Positions 41,607-53,992 of a DNA stretch of 64,000 bases are shown here, in pieces; position 1 is the stretch's first letter, and each line of letters begins with the position of its first letter. Location: assembly GCA_948144175.1 (NCBI GenBank), contig CANXME010002454.1, positions 1 to 64,000 on the forward strand, in the 5' to 3' direction. The notes beneath the pieces are model-generated. The model was given only the letters and a program-made list of their open reading frames with translations. It was not told the origin of the DNA and did no database searches. Position numbers and translations under genes: made by a program. This DNA comes from Closterium sp. NIES-65 (Eukaryota; Streptophyta; Zygnematophyceae; Desmidiales; Closteriaceae).

Positions 41607-44600
41607 TTACACATATGCATCATATATATACTGCATATCAGCCACACTCTCGAAGCACCCCGTGACGTGGTGCCAAGTACCCTGCCCCGCACCCAGTGGG
41701 ATTGGTGCGGGCATCCACCCGTCGTCGGATCTCCCTAACTGCCGCACCGCATGCTGGATCATGCATTGAGCCTGCGCGCGCTGCAGTGCAACGGAGAGGC
41801 GTGTAGTGAGTCCTACCTCAAATATCCGTGCCGATCCGTCATCCCCCCCACCTCTATCCCTCCTCCGCTGTGCTATCCTCTTTGCGCAGAGCCCCAGAAA
41901 CTGACGCAGCGGCTCACTCAGAAGGCCAAAGGTCTCCGCCACGCACGCGTAGAAGTGTGGTGCCGGCTGCAGCCCCTCTAAATGCGGCCCCTAGTGCCGC
42001 AGCTTCTCCTGCACCCGCCTAGCTGCTGCCACTCCAATTTGTGTGGGGGTCGCCCGTCTCAGCTGCACGTTCCCCTCCCGCTGTGGATCCGCTATGGAGA
42101 CATCCACAAGAACCATCAGACCCTGGCTAACGTCGTGGCAGGTGAGGTCTGGGATGCGGGAGGCCGTGCCTACACGACCTGTGTGTCCGACTGGTCCCTG
42201 CTGTTGCGCTGGCTGCTGCCCTGTCTGGTCCCTTGGTGCCTCCTCTCCGATCGTCTCTCTCCCCCTCTCCTCTCCTCCATCCACCTGTCCTCTCCCCTCC
42301 CCCTCTCTACCCTCCCCCAACCCTCCCGACCCCCCTGCTCCATCCCCTGCTGCCTCTTTCACTCCCTGGCCCTCCCCTCCCAATCCCGCTGCCCCTCCTG
42401 TACCTCCGTCCGCTCTCTGCTGCTCCCGCCCCTGCCCCACCTCCGAGGCTGAACCTGGAGGCGCGGCGCCCTGGGCCCGCGGCCTCCACTGGCTCTCCTG
42501 CTGCTGCCTGTGTTGTCTCCCCTCCCCGTCCTGGCCCGTCTGCTCCCCCTGCCGTCCCCTCTGCCCACCTATCCCTCGCTCCACCTGACCCCGCAGCTGG
42601 TGCTGTCCCCAATGTCCCCCGCCACCCGGCTGTCCCGCCTCGCCTCTCTGCTCCCCCGGTCCCTCAGCCCGTGTCCCCTCTCCCACCACTGGCTGTCCCA
42701 GTAGTCTCACTCGAGCCGCCTCCAACTGTGTGAACAGCGTAGAGTCCTCCACCTTTACCGCGAAGCCCGCCTCGACCGCAAAGTCTCGAAGCATGTACTT
42801 CACCGTGTCGTGGATGGTAGTGGCGACCCCGTAGGGCGGGCACCGGACCGCGTGATGAGGCACCGTCATGTCGTCAATCGCCTGTCCGCAGGAGCACTGA
42901 CCTGCAAGGGCTAACTGGGGGATCGGGAGACCAAGACGAGAAGATGAAGCCGCCTGCCACAGCGCCTCCGGGATGCGCAGTGGGTCAGCGTACGGCACCG
43001 ACGTCAACCACGCCCCTGCACCTCCGCCCTGAAGGGAAGTCAAACGGGCAAGGTGCAAGGGAGAGGCGTGACGGGCACGCACGGCCTCCAAGGCCTGCGC
43101 CTCCAGAAGACGGCTCGCTCCTGCAAAAAGGGAATCGGGGGAGGCAGAAGCGCAGGAGGGCCAGGGGGGAAGGAGAGAGAGAACGTCAGGTGGGAGACCC
43201 TCTAGCGCCGTCTGCAGAGCCCGGTCGATCTGCTCTGGCTCACCTGAAGCGAAGCTCTGCCGAAACACCTCGCCACACGCAGGGAGAGAACAGAGAATGG
43301 GAGCACACTGCACCCAGGAGCACACGAAACTCACCGGGGCAATGCGTGCCATGCGACGAATGCCGAAACCCCCGAGACGGATGGGGAGGAAGATCTGGTC
43401 TAGGGCGGCCTCTCGGACGTCCTCGCGACAAGCCCAGGTCCCTGAAGCTAAAAGCTGCTGAAATGTCTCTCCCAGGCGTGCGTCCCACCATGTAAAACTA
43501 GAGATCACTGCGGGCGAAGGAGGGACGGTCCTCGACAGGTACTGCGGACGAGTGCTGACACACGCCGACAGAAGGCGGGCAGCTGTCTGGGGCTGGCGCA
43601 ACCTCGGAAGCCAAGGTAGCACCCGCCCCATCCTCTCGAGACGATCCGGGAGACTCTGCTCCACGAACGAAACAGTGCCTACCGGTACGCCTGTCATGGT
43701 GAGCCCTCGGCGTGCGACCTCGATCCCTAGGCCCGTGAAGGCCTCCAGATCCCTGGACAGAAAGGACTCTGTCTGGTAGACGAGGCACTTGTGCGGCTGG
43801 GCTGCAAGGCCCATCTCGCCCAAGCACCTCACGATCTCGGTAAAGTGGTGCAGCACCCTGTCTGGGGGACCTAGCACGTACGTGTCATCGGCGTACGACC
43901 AGAGCTGGACATCCCCCTCCACCAGAACCGGCTCCAAAGCAAGACGCTGTGTCAGAGCGTACAAGAAGGGGCTGAGAGGGTCTCCCTGGCGAGTGCCCCG
44001 CTCCGAGTGCATCGTGACCACTCCCGTGCCTGACCTGTAGTGGAGATCCGAGGGCGTCCCGTACTGAAACTCCGGGCTGGCCTGCAGCGCCTGGAACATC
44101 CTATCTCGGTGAAAGGAGTTAAAGGCATTCGCCACGTCTAGCTGCAGGACCACCCAGTCTGGGTGGTCAGCCAGAGCGCGGCGGACGCCTCTAACTACGA
44201 CCTCTGTCCCGCACGTAACCCCCACCCCAAACTGCTGTGACGCCAAGAAGACCCTCGCCATCTGGTCACGTAGCTGGAGACAGACTGCACGAGAAAGAAT
44301 GCGGACCAAAACCTCGCCGATGGCAATCGGCCGAACATCCATGTTCGACTTCGCCAGAGCCACGAGGGTGGAAGACGCTAGCAAGGAGCGCGCAGCTGGA
44401 GCGCAACGGCCTCGAAGCCACTGCTGGTACACGGCAAGGAGGAAATGGAGACTCTGAGGGAAAGCTAGGAAAGTGTCTCGCAGGTGCTCAGCGACCCAAC
44501 CGGACGGTCCTCCCGAAGAGCCCCGCGGAGCTGTGAAGATCGCGCGGCGTAAGTGATCCACCGAGAGCACGAGAGGGGACCCTTGGAAGCCAGACTGCCA

Positions 44601-47600
44601 AGCTGGGGTCGGCCTCTCCGCGTTGGGGTGCTTCGACTGCAGGCGCTGTATCGTCCCCTGTGTATCTGGGGCTGCCTCCGCGGACTCGAGAGCCGCGCAC
44701 GCCCGTGAGGTCTCGTTGCACGCTGCCAGACGAAGGCAACGTGCAATGCGGCGCTCATCTGCTGTAGAGGGATCGGTGGCGGTGCGTGACCGGTGACCTG
44801 TGCGCTGAGGAAGGGGTGTGCGACGGCCTAGTGCATCTGAGACTAGCTCAGCCCACTCACCTCGACCAAAGCGGGAGATGCGCGTTGCAATGGCAGCCGT
44901 GTGCGAGCGGTCGGGTGGCGTCGCTGGAACAAGGAAAAGAGTCGGCGCTGCAGCGAGGAGGAAGGTAGGGCCAGCAGCCTCCGGGTCCTGGGCAATGCGG
45001 ACTAGGATCGCACTGAGGACGTCGAGATATCCTCCGCGGACCCTCTCCGGGACACGTCGGAGAGGGCGTGCATGGATACGCTCGGGCGAGAAGTACTCTG
45101 TCCAGTCCACCGAGTCGAGCGTCTGCCACTGTGCGTCGGTGAACTGTATCCCGGTTGCACGGGGCTGTGAGAGGGAAGGGATGATCGAGGCGGTATCATG
45201 GGCAGCCTGCGCCCTGCGAGCCGCGTCTGCAGGATGGCAGAAGGGAATGTGGTGCTGGAGCGCGCGTCGGTTCGCGAGAGAGCTCCTGCAGGTGGGGCAA
45301 CTCACGACCTGGTCGGGTGATGTCGCCGTGTCGGCGGGGTCGATCGGGGCCGTGGCGTCGGAACTGGCTGTAGAGGGGACCCCGTGGGCGGCCTGAGCTC
45401 CGAGAGGATCGCCTGGGACGAGGGGAGGAGACGACTCACCAGCCCCGTGCGGGGGGGGTGTCAGCGAAGATAGAGGTGGTGTCGCACAGGATAGGGCCGG
45501 GCCTCGTGCCGGTACCGGTGTCGAAGCTGGGGAGGGGGGACGTGGAGGTGAGCCTGAAGTGTGTACCGTGGTGTGCTCCTGCCCCTCGGCGGGGTGCGGT
45601 TCAAGTGACGGCTCTGCTACCCCAGGCGGAGGGGTCTCGGTAGGGGCGGATGCCTCATCCCTACTGCTGGTGACCTCCTGCGCCACGGGCTGAACGGGGG
45701 GAGGCGCCACCCCCTCTAGGTGCGCGTGACACGGCCTCAGAACCCGGTCCGTCTCCATTGGGGTCGGGAGTGACGCGCCTGGCTGAGTGGCGGGGGGGAT
45801 AAAAGAAGGGACAGACCGGGTGACTTCCGCATACGTCCGGGTCCGGTCCTGTGGGACTGGAAGGGTGGGGGCAGCCGGAGAGCTGCTCGGGCGGTGTATC
45901 ACCAGCAAATCTGAAATGCCAGCCCTCACCTCCTCTGGGGTCTCGAAGACCTGCCTGCCTGTAGGTGAGAGTAGGAGGGCTGGCAGGGTAGAGGGTGGAG
46001 TGGGGCTTGCTGGCTGAGCGGAGCTCGGGTGTGGACCCTGCCCTAGAAGGCCCCCTTGGCCCTCCCCAATCACCATGGGTTGCGGTAGGGGGTCGTCGAC
46101 ATGGAAGGGGTGGGAGGGATGGGAGGGGGAGTCGGTGGCGTCTTCCATGGGCGCATCCCTCAACCCGACGGCCTCCATCCCCGTAGCGATCGCGGCCGCC
46201 GCCACCTGGGAGGGGGACACAGCAAGGGAGGGGCAGAATGGGGGAGAGTGGGCTGGTCCGCTCCCATGGCCCTGTGGAGGTGCAGGAGCGGGGCGGGAGT
46301 GTGGGTTTGGTGGTCGGGCTGTAGCGGTAGGGCCTGGTAAGGGTTCAACGGGATGCGGGGTGGGGAGGGGCTCTTGGTGGGGGAGGGAGGGAGGGGGGAG
46401 TACGTGGGCTGACCCTCTGCCTCCTCTGCCCCTGTTCTTCCGCCGGCGGCCAACCTGGTTGTCTGCGCCTGTTTGTGAAGGAAGGGGGGGCTGTGGGGCC
46501 AAAGGGGTGGTTGGAGGGAGGATGGGTGGTTCGCCGGGCGGGGGGTGCTCTGTGTGCATCCCCTCTCTCCTCGAGGCATCCCCCTCCGTGGGGACAGATC
46601 GGGCAGGCTGTGTGTGGGGGGTGATGGCTGCCCAACGGGGCCACTCGTGGGGAACCCGGCCGGGAGGGGGGGTTGAAGGTGGGGGTCGAGGGGCTGGGCC
46701 AGTGTGGAGGTTAGAGCGAGGTACAAACGGTGGGGGGAGAGAGGTTTGTGTGGGCTCTGTGGTGGCCTCTCCTGTGGGCCCCTCTACCCGGGTGCCGCCG
46801 CTCCCATGAGCCTGGGGCGCAAGCCCTTGCGGGTGGGTCTCGGCTGCCTGGGGGGGGTGGTGTGAGGGGGGCAGCCTGTTGGGTGGGCGTGTTGGGGCTG
46901 TGCGGCGACTCGGGTGGTTTGGGTGCCTGTAGCGTGTGGGAGAGGGATTTGGCCGCAGAGATGCTTCAACCTCCGAGATGTGTGTACTACCGGGTGGGGG
47001 GGGGCCTGGTGGAGGGGGGGGTAGTGGGCCGGTGGGGGGTGGCTGGGTGTTGGTAGGGGTCGGGGAGCATGGCTCCTCTAGGAAGGCCAGAGCCCTGGCT
47101 GCTCCACGTGGTGCTCTAAGGAGCCCCTGAGGGTGGGGGCAGAGGTGTGCTGCCCTTGGGGGTGAGGGGAGGAGTGAGGGAAGGGGCGGGGAGGGGTGAG
47201 AGGTGAGAGAAGGGGTGCCCTCGGGTGACTCTGCTCTTGTCGCACCCGCGTGCTCTCCCGGTGGACCGCCTGCAACCGTGGGGTCAGGGGTTGGGGACGG
47301 AGAGGGGGGCTGGCCATGGAGCAACGTGGGGGTCGGGGAGCACGGCTCCGCCAAGAAGGCCAGGGCCTTGGCTGCCCCCCTGGATACTACCGGGACCTGA
47401 GGGTGGGGGTGGGGAAATGGTGCTCCTGGGGGTGGGTGGGCTGGTGGACGGGAGGTGAGGATGGGGGCTCCCTCGTGCGGCTCTGTCCTCAAGGTCTCCC
47501 CCAGCCCCTCCATCGGTCCTTCTGCTAGCATGTGGACGGGCATGGGGGGTAGAGGGGGAACCTCGACGTGAGGCTGCAGGGGGGCCGGGTCGGCCTCACC

Positions 47601-49614
47601 GTCAGGCGTGAGGTATTGGGCCAGTGGCCCGTCAATGTGCATCACATCCTCTCCCTCATCCTCGTCTATCGCTATCACATCCCCCTCTTCCGTGCCCACC
47701 CCGGTCGGGACCACACTCACCTCTCCTTCCCCTGTTGCCCCTATGTCCCCCCGAGCCCACCCCGCCTGCTGCCGCTTTACTGCTAGCCCCTTTTGCGGTC
47801 TCTGCCGGCCCTGCTGTGTGTTTCCCCGCGTTTGCTGCGGCCCCTGCCGCCCCTACTGGCCGTGCTATGGCCCTCCCTGCTGCTTCAGCTGCAGCCTCAC
47901 CTTCTGCCTTTGAGGCCACTGCTGTCCCTTCTCCCACTCTAGCCCCTGCCGTACCCTCTCTTGCTACAACCGAGGCAGCACTCTCCCTCGCACCAGTCCC
48001 CGTTACCCCCTTCCCCGCTGCACCCGTAGCACCTCCCCCTGTACCGGCCCCCACTGTGGCCTCTGTCGCTCCTGCTGCAGTCCTTGCAGCCTCGACTGCT
48101 GCAGTCTGTAGAACCTCACCTGCCGTAATCTGCTCAGCCTCACCAGCCGCGGTCCCTGCAGCCTTGCCTGCCGCGGTCCCTGCAGCCTCACGTGCAGCAG
48201 TCCCTGCAGCCTCACCTGCTGCAGTCCCTGCGGCCTCACCTGCTGCAGTCTGTGCGGCCTCACCTGCTAGAATCTGCTCAACCTCAACTGCTGCGGCTAT
48301 TTCAGCCTCACCTGCTGCGCTCCCTGCGGCCTCACCTGCCCTGGTCCCGCCTGCAGCCTCATCCGCTGTGGTCCCTGCAGCCTCACCTGCTGCAGTCCCT
48401 GCTGCCTCACCTATTGCAGTCCCTGCGACCTCACCAGCTGTAGACTGTACAGCCTCACCTGCTAGAGTCTGCCTAACCTTACATGCTGCAGCCCTCGCAG
48501 CCTCACCTGCTGCGTCCGCCGCAGCCTCACCTGCTGCGGCCCCTGCAGCCCCGCCTGCTGCGCTCCCCGCAGCCTCGCCTGCTGCGCTCCCTGCAGCCTC
48601 GCCCGCTGCGCTCCCTGCGGCCTCACCTGCTGCGCTCTCTGCAGCCTCACCTGCTGCGCTCCCTACAGCCTCACCTGCTGCGCTCCCTGCAGCCTCACCT
48701 ACTGCGCTCTCTGCGGCTTCACCTGCCATGGTCCCTCCTGCAGCCTCACCCGTTGTGATCCCTGCAGCCACACCTGCTGTGGTCTGTGCGGCCTCGCCTG
48801 GTGCGGTCCCTATAGCCTCCTCTGCTGCGGTTCCCCCAGCCGACACAGCTGCAGGTTCCGTGGCCCCTACTCCTGCAAAACCTGTCTCCATGGCCTCTGC
48901 CCTTTGCCTGGCCAGAGTCACGGTCCCTGCCGCCCCTTCCCGTGCAGCCTCTGCCGCCCTTTCCCGTGCAGCCGCTGCTGCCCCTTCCCTTGCAGCCTCT
49001 GCTGCCCTTTCCTCTGCAACCTCTGCTGCCCCTTCCCCCACAACCCCCATTGCCCCTTCCCGTGCAGCCTTTGCTGCCCCATCCTCTGCAGCCTTTGCTG
49101 CTCCTTCGCACACACATTCACTTACCCCTTCCCGTGCAGTGTTAGCTGCAAGTTCCCCCCTGGCTCTGCCCCCTCCCGCTTCTATGTGCTTGGGGGTGCT
49201 AGTAGGATTAAGTGTTTTCACAAGTAATCTGGTTTGTGAATGGGAAGTAGCGAGTGAGTTGGGGGATCTCTCCACTTGGCATGCATGGGTGCCGTCCCCG
49301 CAGTCACCTGAAGGGGGGGTAGGCTGGGATGGGGCCGCGGGGGTAGGGCGCGGTTTTGAGCGTGCTGGCTCCTCCTTGTGTATTTCCTCCAGTGGGGCTT
49401 GGCGTTCCTCTGTTCCATCCTCTTCAAGGGTACGCTTCTGGCCCCTAGGGTCAGATTGTGTGAGTGTTTTCGCTTGGTCAGGTGTGTGTTGTTTCTTCCT
49501 GACTGTTGAAGTGGGGGGAGTGGGAGAGTAGGGGGTGGCTCGGCTGCGGGACCTCCTAGATCGCCGAGGGGCTCCCGGGTCTGCCTTTTCCCCACTCGCG
49601 GGGTGCTGGGGCAT
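41607..49614 (-). pseudogene. Element A ORF2, A4 copy, one frameshift and one late nonsense codon
   Basis: It starts at ATG 49612-49614 (MPQHPASGEK). A run of six C at ~47749-47755 (five in A1, A2 and A5) shifts the frame in the acidic region. The rest is a 1,909-codon frame down to 41991. The RT lacks nine residues (CLIPFIGLF) because of a 27-bp deletion at ~44063, just after motif A; the YADDTYV box remains. A Trp codon after the endonuclease core (...VQEKLRHW) is TAG at 41991-41993, which removes the last ~130 residues. Confidence 0.9.
48069..48836 (-). repeat. 24-bp coding minisatellite (Ala/Gly repeat of ORF2), A4
   Basis: Tandem 24-bp units encoding GEAAGSAA-type octapeptides, one unit more than A1 around 48650-48700. 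Confidence 0.9.
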
Positions 49615-49616
49615 TG

Positions 49617-51041
49617 TTACAGAGGCAGCATGCCTGGCGGTGGCGGCGTGAGTTGCTGGAGTTGGCTCAAGAGGGCGTCAAAGGGGGAAGGAACTCCCTG
49701 GCAGAGGCCGGGGTGCGGGGGGTTAGCTTGGGGAAATGGAAAAAGGGTGGGGAAAGCGGTGCGTAGTGGGTGAAAGAGAGGGTAGAGGGGGCCTGACAGT
49801 TGGAGGGGATTGGGGCCCAAGGGGGGGGCGGGCTGGGGGCCGGTTGAGAGGGGAAGTGTTGGCGGGCTGTAGTGGAGGTGGGGGGGCGGGGGTGATGTAG
49901 TGGTGGGTAAGCAGGGTGTGGGGACAGGTGGTGGGCCAGAGGTGGGGAGGGCAGGGCAGAATTCCACGGGAGGTGGGGGTGGGCAGGTGGAGCCAAGTGG
50001 GGAAGGAAGGGTGGGGAACAGAGAGGAAGGGGCAAAGGGTAGTGGGTAGTCGAGTTGGCGTGAGCCTGGTAGCGGGTAATGAGAAGGTTGGAAGGCGGGG
50101 GGTGAGAACGTGGGAGGGCCGAGAGGGCACCGAAAGGAGGCGCTGTGGTAAATGCAGAAAAAGATGCGGGGCCGGGAAACAGGGGACAGAGGGAATTGGG
50201 GAATTGATGAAGGGTGATACCTGCGGATGGGCGAGCCCCAGGGGGGAGGAAATATGGAGGGTGTTGGAGAAGGGGGAGACTGGGGGGGGTTGGGGTAGGG
50301 TGTTGGAAGGCACAAGGGGCAGGAACAGGGGGTGCAGAGGTTGGCTGGGGGAGGGAGAGGCGGTCTGGTGCCGCGGAAAGGCGGACGGAGGTTGGGGACG
50401 GCACAGCACAGGGAGCAAAAGCAAGGGGTGTAGACCCTGGCTGGGGGTAGGAACGGCGGCGTGGAGTTAGGGAGAGGTAGAGGGAGGCTGGGGTAGGTGG
50501 CTGGATTGCGTAGGGAGCAGGGGCAGGGGGTGTAGAGATTGGATGGGGGTGGGAAAGGCGGCGTGGTGTCAGGTGGCGGCAGTTGGGTCCTCGGAGGGCC
50601 TGGCAGGGCAGGATGCAGAGGTGCAGCTCACGCTGGATGCGGAAATAGCTGGGGGGGAAAAGGGAGGCTGGAGGGGGAGGTACGGCTCGTAGAGGTGTGG
50701 GGGACAGAGTGGGAGTGGGGAAGGCAGGAGGGGGGGTGGAGGAGGGACGTTGTGGACAGGGGAGTGGGGGAACATGCGGGTGATGATAGGGGGAAGCCGG
50801 GGGAGGGAGAAGGGGGAGGTGGTATGAAGTGGGCGAGGGTGACGCACGGGCAGAGCGCGGCGGTACTAAGGGCAGGGAGACTGGGGGCTGGGGGGAGAAA
50901 GGCCTGCTTGGGGGCGTGGTGGGGGATAAGGGGAGAGGGGCGGTAATGCTGGTGGGCAAAAGGGGAGGGTGTGGTGTAGTATGATGAAACGGAATGGGGG
51001 GGTGGCGGACTGGATGGGGCCCTGGAGGGTTGGGAGAACAA
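49617..51041 (-). pseudogene. Element A ORF1 (Pro-rich), A4, one nonsense codon
   Basis: Same frame and same terminal TAA two bases before the ORF2 start as in A1. A Trp codon of A1 (PAWAAPL) is TGA here at 50628-50630. Otherwise open from ...FSQPSRAPSS to TPPPPGMLPL. Confidence 0.45.
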
Positions 51042-52202
51042 GGTGTAAGCTGCCTTTCTGATTTTTCCTGGTTTTTACCGATTTATATGAATTTCTTTTT
51101 TCTTTTCTTTTTTCCTTGAAGTTGTTTCCTCTTATTTCCTACGGTTTCCAGAGACAGGGCGGCCTCTGCTAGCTAAGCCCCGTTAGGGAAAGAGGTTAGG
51201 TGGCGGGGTGGCTAAAGCGTGCGTGTGAGGGGGAAAGGGGCGGTGTGAGCAGAGAGGTGACTATGAGGGTGGCGACGGGGTAAGATTACGACGTGTGGGT
51301 GGCATGCACGAGTGCGCGACGAGGCATGGCAGGGTGGGAGTGAGCAAAGGGGGAGTGGGGCGGCTTGTGTGCCAAACGTGGGCAGCTAAAACGCTCTAGG
51401 CAGAAAACGTGCTTCGGGAGGCGCGCAGGGGGAGGGCTGCTTAATCGCTACGAACGTAGCGATTGCGCCTCCCTCCGCGCTGCCTTTCCCTGGCGGTAAG
51501 CGCCCCGTACGCGGTTCCGTCTACGTCGCGGCTAGATTGGACGGGCGGGGAAAACGAGTACGTGACTAAACATGATAAGCGACGAGAAAGCGTGCTTGGA
51601 AATGCGCGGCTCTTCGAATTAGGGTTTCGAAAAAGAAAAAAAAAAAAGGGCGCACCAAAAGGGAAGGAAGAGTGCTAACTACGGGCGGAAGCTAAGCTCA
51701 GTGACTTCGAGAGAGGGAAACCGCGGGAAGAGACTCGGTATTTGCTAATCGCTTCGAATAGCAAAGCCGTGGGCAGAAAAGAGCGGGGGGATAAGGGAGA
51801 GTGTCAAGAGAGGGGATGGGAGGGAACACCGTGTCTGGCGGAGTTGTGGTTGTGAGTCGCGCGCGCTGTTACACTCCGCGGGCGAACTTCGCGTCAACGC
51901 CCCACCTCCCGTTACACCGGCTGCAGCGCGTCCGCAGCCTTCCCGCGATGGCGGGGTCGAACGAGCGGTTCAGTAACACCCCGCGAGTTCCGTTTCCGAG
52001 ACTCCTGAGGGTCGCACGCGAAACTCGCGACCCCCGTCCCGTCGAACTCGACAGTCGAAACTAAAAAACTAACCGTTGGAAACGCTTATAACTATAACAT
52101 AAACAACTATCACAATCACTTTGTCCTTAAGCAACTCGAAATAGTAGGTTTAGGAGGCTCCTTAGTAGGCGGCCATGGCTAGGTAAGCTAGGTCAAGGTA
52201 AG

Positions 52203-52267
52203 AGCGCCGGTGGGCGAGAGCAGTACTGGGCTGGGTGACCTCCCGGGAAGTCCTCGTGTTGTACCCA
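52203..52267 (+). pseudogene. 5S rRNA gene, 3' half (right flank of A4)
   Basis: 5S nucleotides 55 to the end, matching the consensus. The first 22 bases are the A4 target copy. Confidence 0.92.
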
Positions 52268-53536
52268 TTTATGCCCCTTGCTCGGCACGTGCCGGGGGAG
52301 GGGCAAGCGGGAAAAAGAAAGGACGATTTTAGCGCGTCCGATTCTTTCATTTTCGTTTTTTTGCCCAAACAACGACCCAGCGGGGTGGGGGGCCCCCGGG
52401 GAGGCTTGCCCGTGCGAAGAAACGCCCCGTGCGCACCATGGGGGGGAAACCAGTTGCACGGAGGTGGGAGGTGAGGGGCGTGCGAGGGGGTGGGAAAGGG
52501 GCAGGGAGGGGCAGAATGGGAGGATGTACGTGGGGGGGTGGGGGGGGGGGAGTGTGCGTGTGTGTGTGTGTGAGAAAGAGAGAGAGAGAGAGAGAGAGAG
52601 GGAGGGGGGGATTGAAGGGTGGGAGGGGGGCTGGTCGTGGGGATGGGCTGATGGTGGTAAGAGGGCAGCAGGGATGGGGAGAAGGGAGCGTAACGAGGGG
52701 AGAGCAAAGGGCAGGGGGGGAGGAAGGGAGGGGCAGGGAGGGAAGAGGCTGAACGTACAAAGGGGGGAAACGAGGGGCATGGATGATAGGAAACGAGGGC
52801 AGGGGTGTGGGAAATCAAGGGCAGGGAGGAGAGAAGCAATGGGTGAGGGGAAAACAAGGGAGGGGCAGACGGGGGGCAGGGAGGGAAGAAACGTGGGGCA
52901 GGGAGGGGAGAAGCCAAAGACAGGGGCATGGGCAGGCGGGGGCAGGGAGGGAGCAAAGGAGAGGCACGGAGAAAGAAAGGGAGGCGCGGGGAGGGGAGAA
53001 ACCGGGCGTGGGGGGGGGCGGAAAATGAGGGGCAGGGCGGGGAGGAGGGAGGGGCAGGGAGGGGAGAAGCTGAGCACACGGAGGGGGGAAAGGTGAGGCA
53101 GGGAGGTAGGAAGCCAAGGACAAGGGGGGGGGAGAGTGGGGGGGCAGGGAGAGGGGGGAGGTGGGGAGCGGGGAAAGGCGGCGAGGGGCAGGGAGGGGAG
53201 AAACCAAGCATAGGGGGGCGAGATACGAGGGGCAGGGTGCGGATTGAGGAGGGGCAGGGAGTGGAGTGGGTCGGCGAGGGGAAGGAAGAGGCGTGCAGCA
53301 GAGGAGGGGAGGGGGGAGGAGAAGGTAAAGGAGGGGAGCGCACGGGCGGGGAGGAGCGAATGGCGGGCGGTGGGAAACGGCGAGGGGGGGCAGGGAGGGT
53401 CAAAAGAGGCGGCAAGGGAGCAGGCACGCGGAGGGTAGGGGCGGGGGGAGCGGATGGCATGAGGGGGCAGGGGGTGTGACTATGAAGGGGGGGACCCGGG
53501 CAAGGGGTGTGTGGCGGTCGGGGCACGAGGTTGACG
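52268..53536. repeat. 5S rDNA intergenic spacer, short form
   Basis: A 1.27-kb spacer lacking ~235 bp present in the first three. The joint GCGCACCATGGGGGG corresponds to a deletion between two GCACCA motifs (GCGCACCACCG and GGCACCATAGG). A (GT)n(GA)n tract lies at 52551-52601. No gene is supported. Confidence 0.85.
52551..52601. repeat. (GT)n(GA)n microsatellite, short
   Basis: Compound tract homologous to those in the other spacers; the GA part is shortened. Confidence 0.95.
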
Positions 53537-53655
53537 TGGTACGATCATACCTCGGCTACTACGCCGGATCCCATCAGAATTCCGAAGCTAAGCGCCGGTG
53601 GGCGAGAGCAGTACTGGGCTGGGTGACCTCCTGGGAAGTCCTCGTGTTGTACACA
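53537..53655 (+). rRNA. 5S ribosomal RNA gene, the only uninterrupted copy
   Basis: About 119 bp, transcribed by RNA polymerase III; the product is the 5S RNA of the large ribosomal subunit. Seen: GATCATACC, GGATCCCATCAGAA, box A-like AAGCTAAGCGCCGG, then GGGTGACCTCC and GGAAGTCCTCGTGTTG. Ends are set by alignment to plant 5S and by 5'/3' pairing of GGTAC with GTAC, so each may be off by 1-2 bases. Compared with the flanking halves it carries CAGAATTCC (others CAGAACTCC), CTCCTGGG (others CTCCCGGG) and GTACACA (others GTACCCA). It may be a drifting copy. Its insertion site (between 53612 and 53613) is empty. Confidence 0.93.
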
Positions 53656-53715
53656 TTTATGCCCCTTGCTCGGCACGTGCCGGGGGAGGGGCAAGCGGGA
53701 AAAAGAAAGGACGAT

Positions 53716-53751
53716 TTTAGCGCGTCCGATTCTTTCATTTTCGTTTTTTTG
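53716..53751 (+). terminator. T-runs downstream of the 5S gene (possible Pol III terminators)
   Basis: T4 at 53716-53719 lies between the halves of a short GGACG/CGTCC inverted repeat, followed by T7 at 53745-53751. They lie 60-95 bp past the mature 3' end, farther than usual for 5S, and are conserved after every 5S 3' half. Confidence 0.35.
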
Positions 53752-53940
53752 CCCAAACAACGACCCAGCGGGGTGGGGGGCCCCCGGGGAGGCTTGCCCG
53801 TGCGAAGAAACGCCCCGTGCGCACCATGGGGGGGAAACCAGTTGCACGGAGGTGGGAGGTGAGGGGCGTGCGAGGGGGTGGGAAAGGGGCAGGGAGGGGC
53901 AGAATGGGAGGATGTAGGTGGGGGGGGGGTGGGGGAGGGG

Positions 53941-53992
53941 AGTGTGCGTGTGTGTGTGTGTGTGAGAAAGAGAGAGAGAGAGAGAGAGAGAG
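53941..53992. repeat. (GT)n(GA)n microsatellite, short
   Basis: Compound tract homologous to those in the other spacers. Confidence 0.95.

Larger units (their letters stand above)
41259..52202 (-). mobile_element. Element A4, full-length RLE-type LINE in a 5S gene
   Basis: A 10,944-bp copy with an exact 22-bp target duplication. It contains leader, ORF1 region, ORF2 and 3' UTR. Lesions: nonsense codon in ORF1, one-base insertion in ORF2, a 27-bp in-frame loss in the RT and a nonsense codon in the endonuclease domain. Confidence 0.93.
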
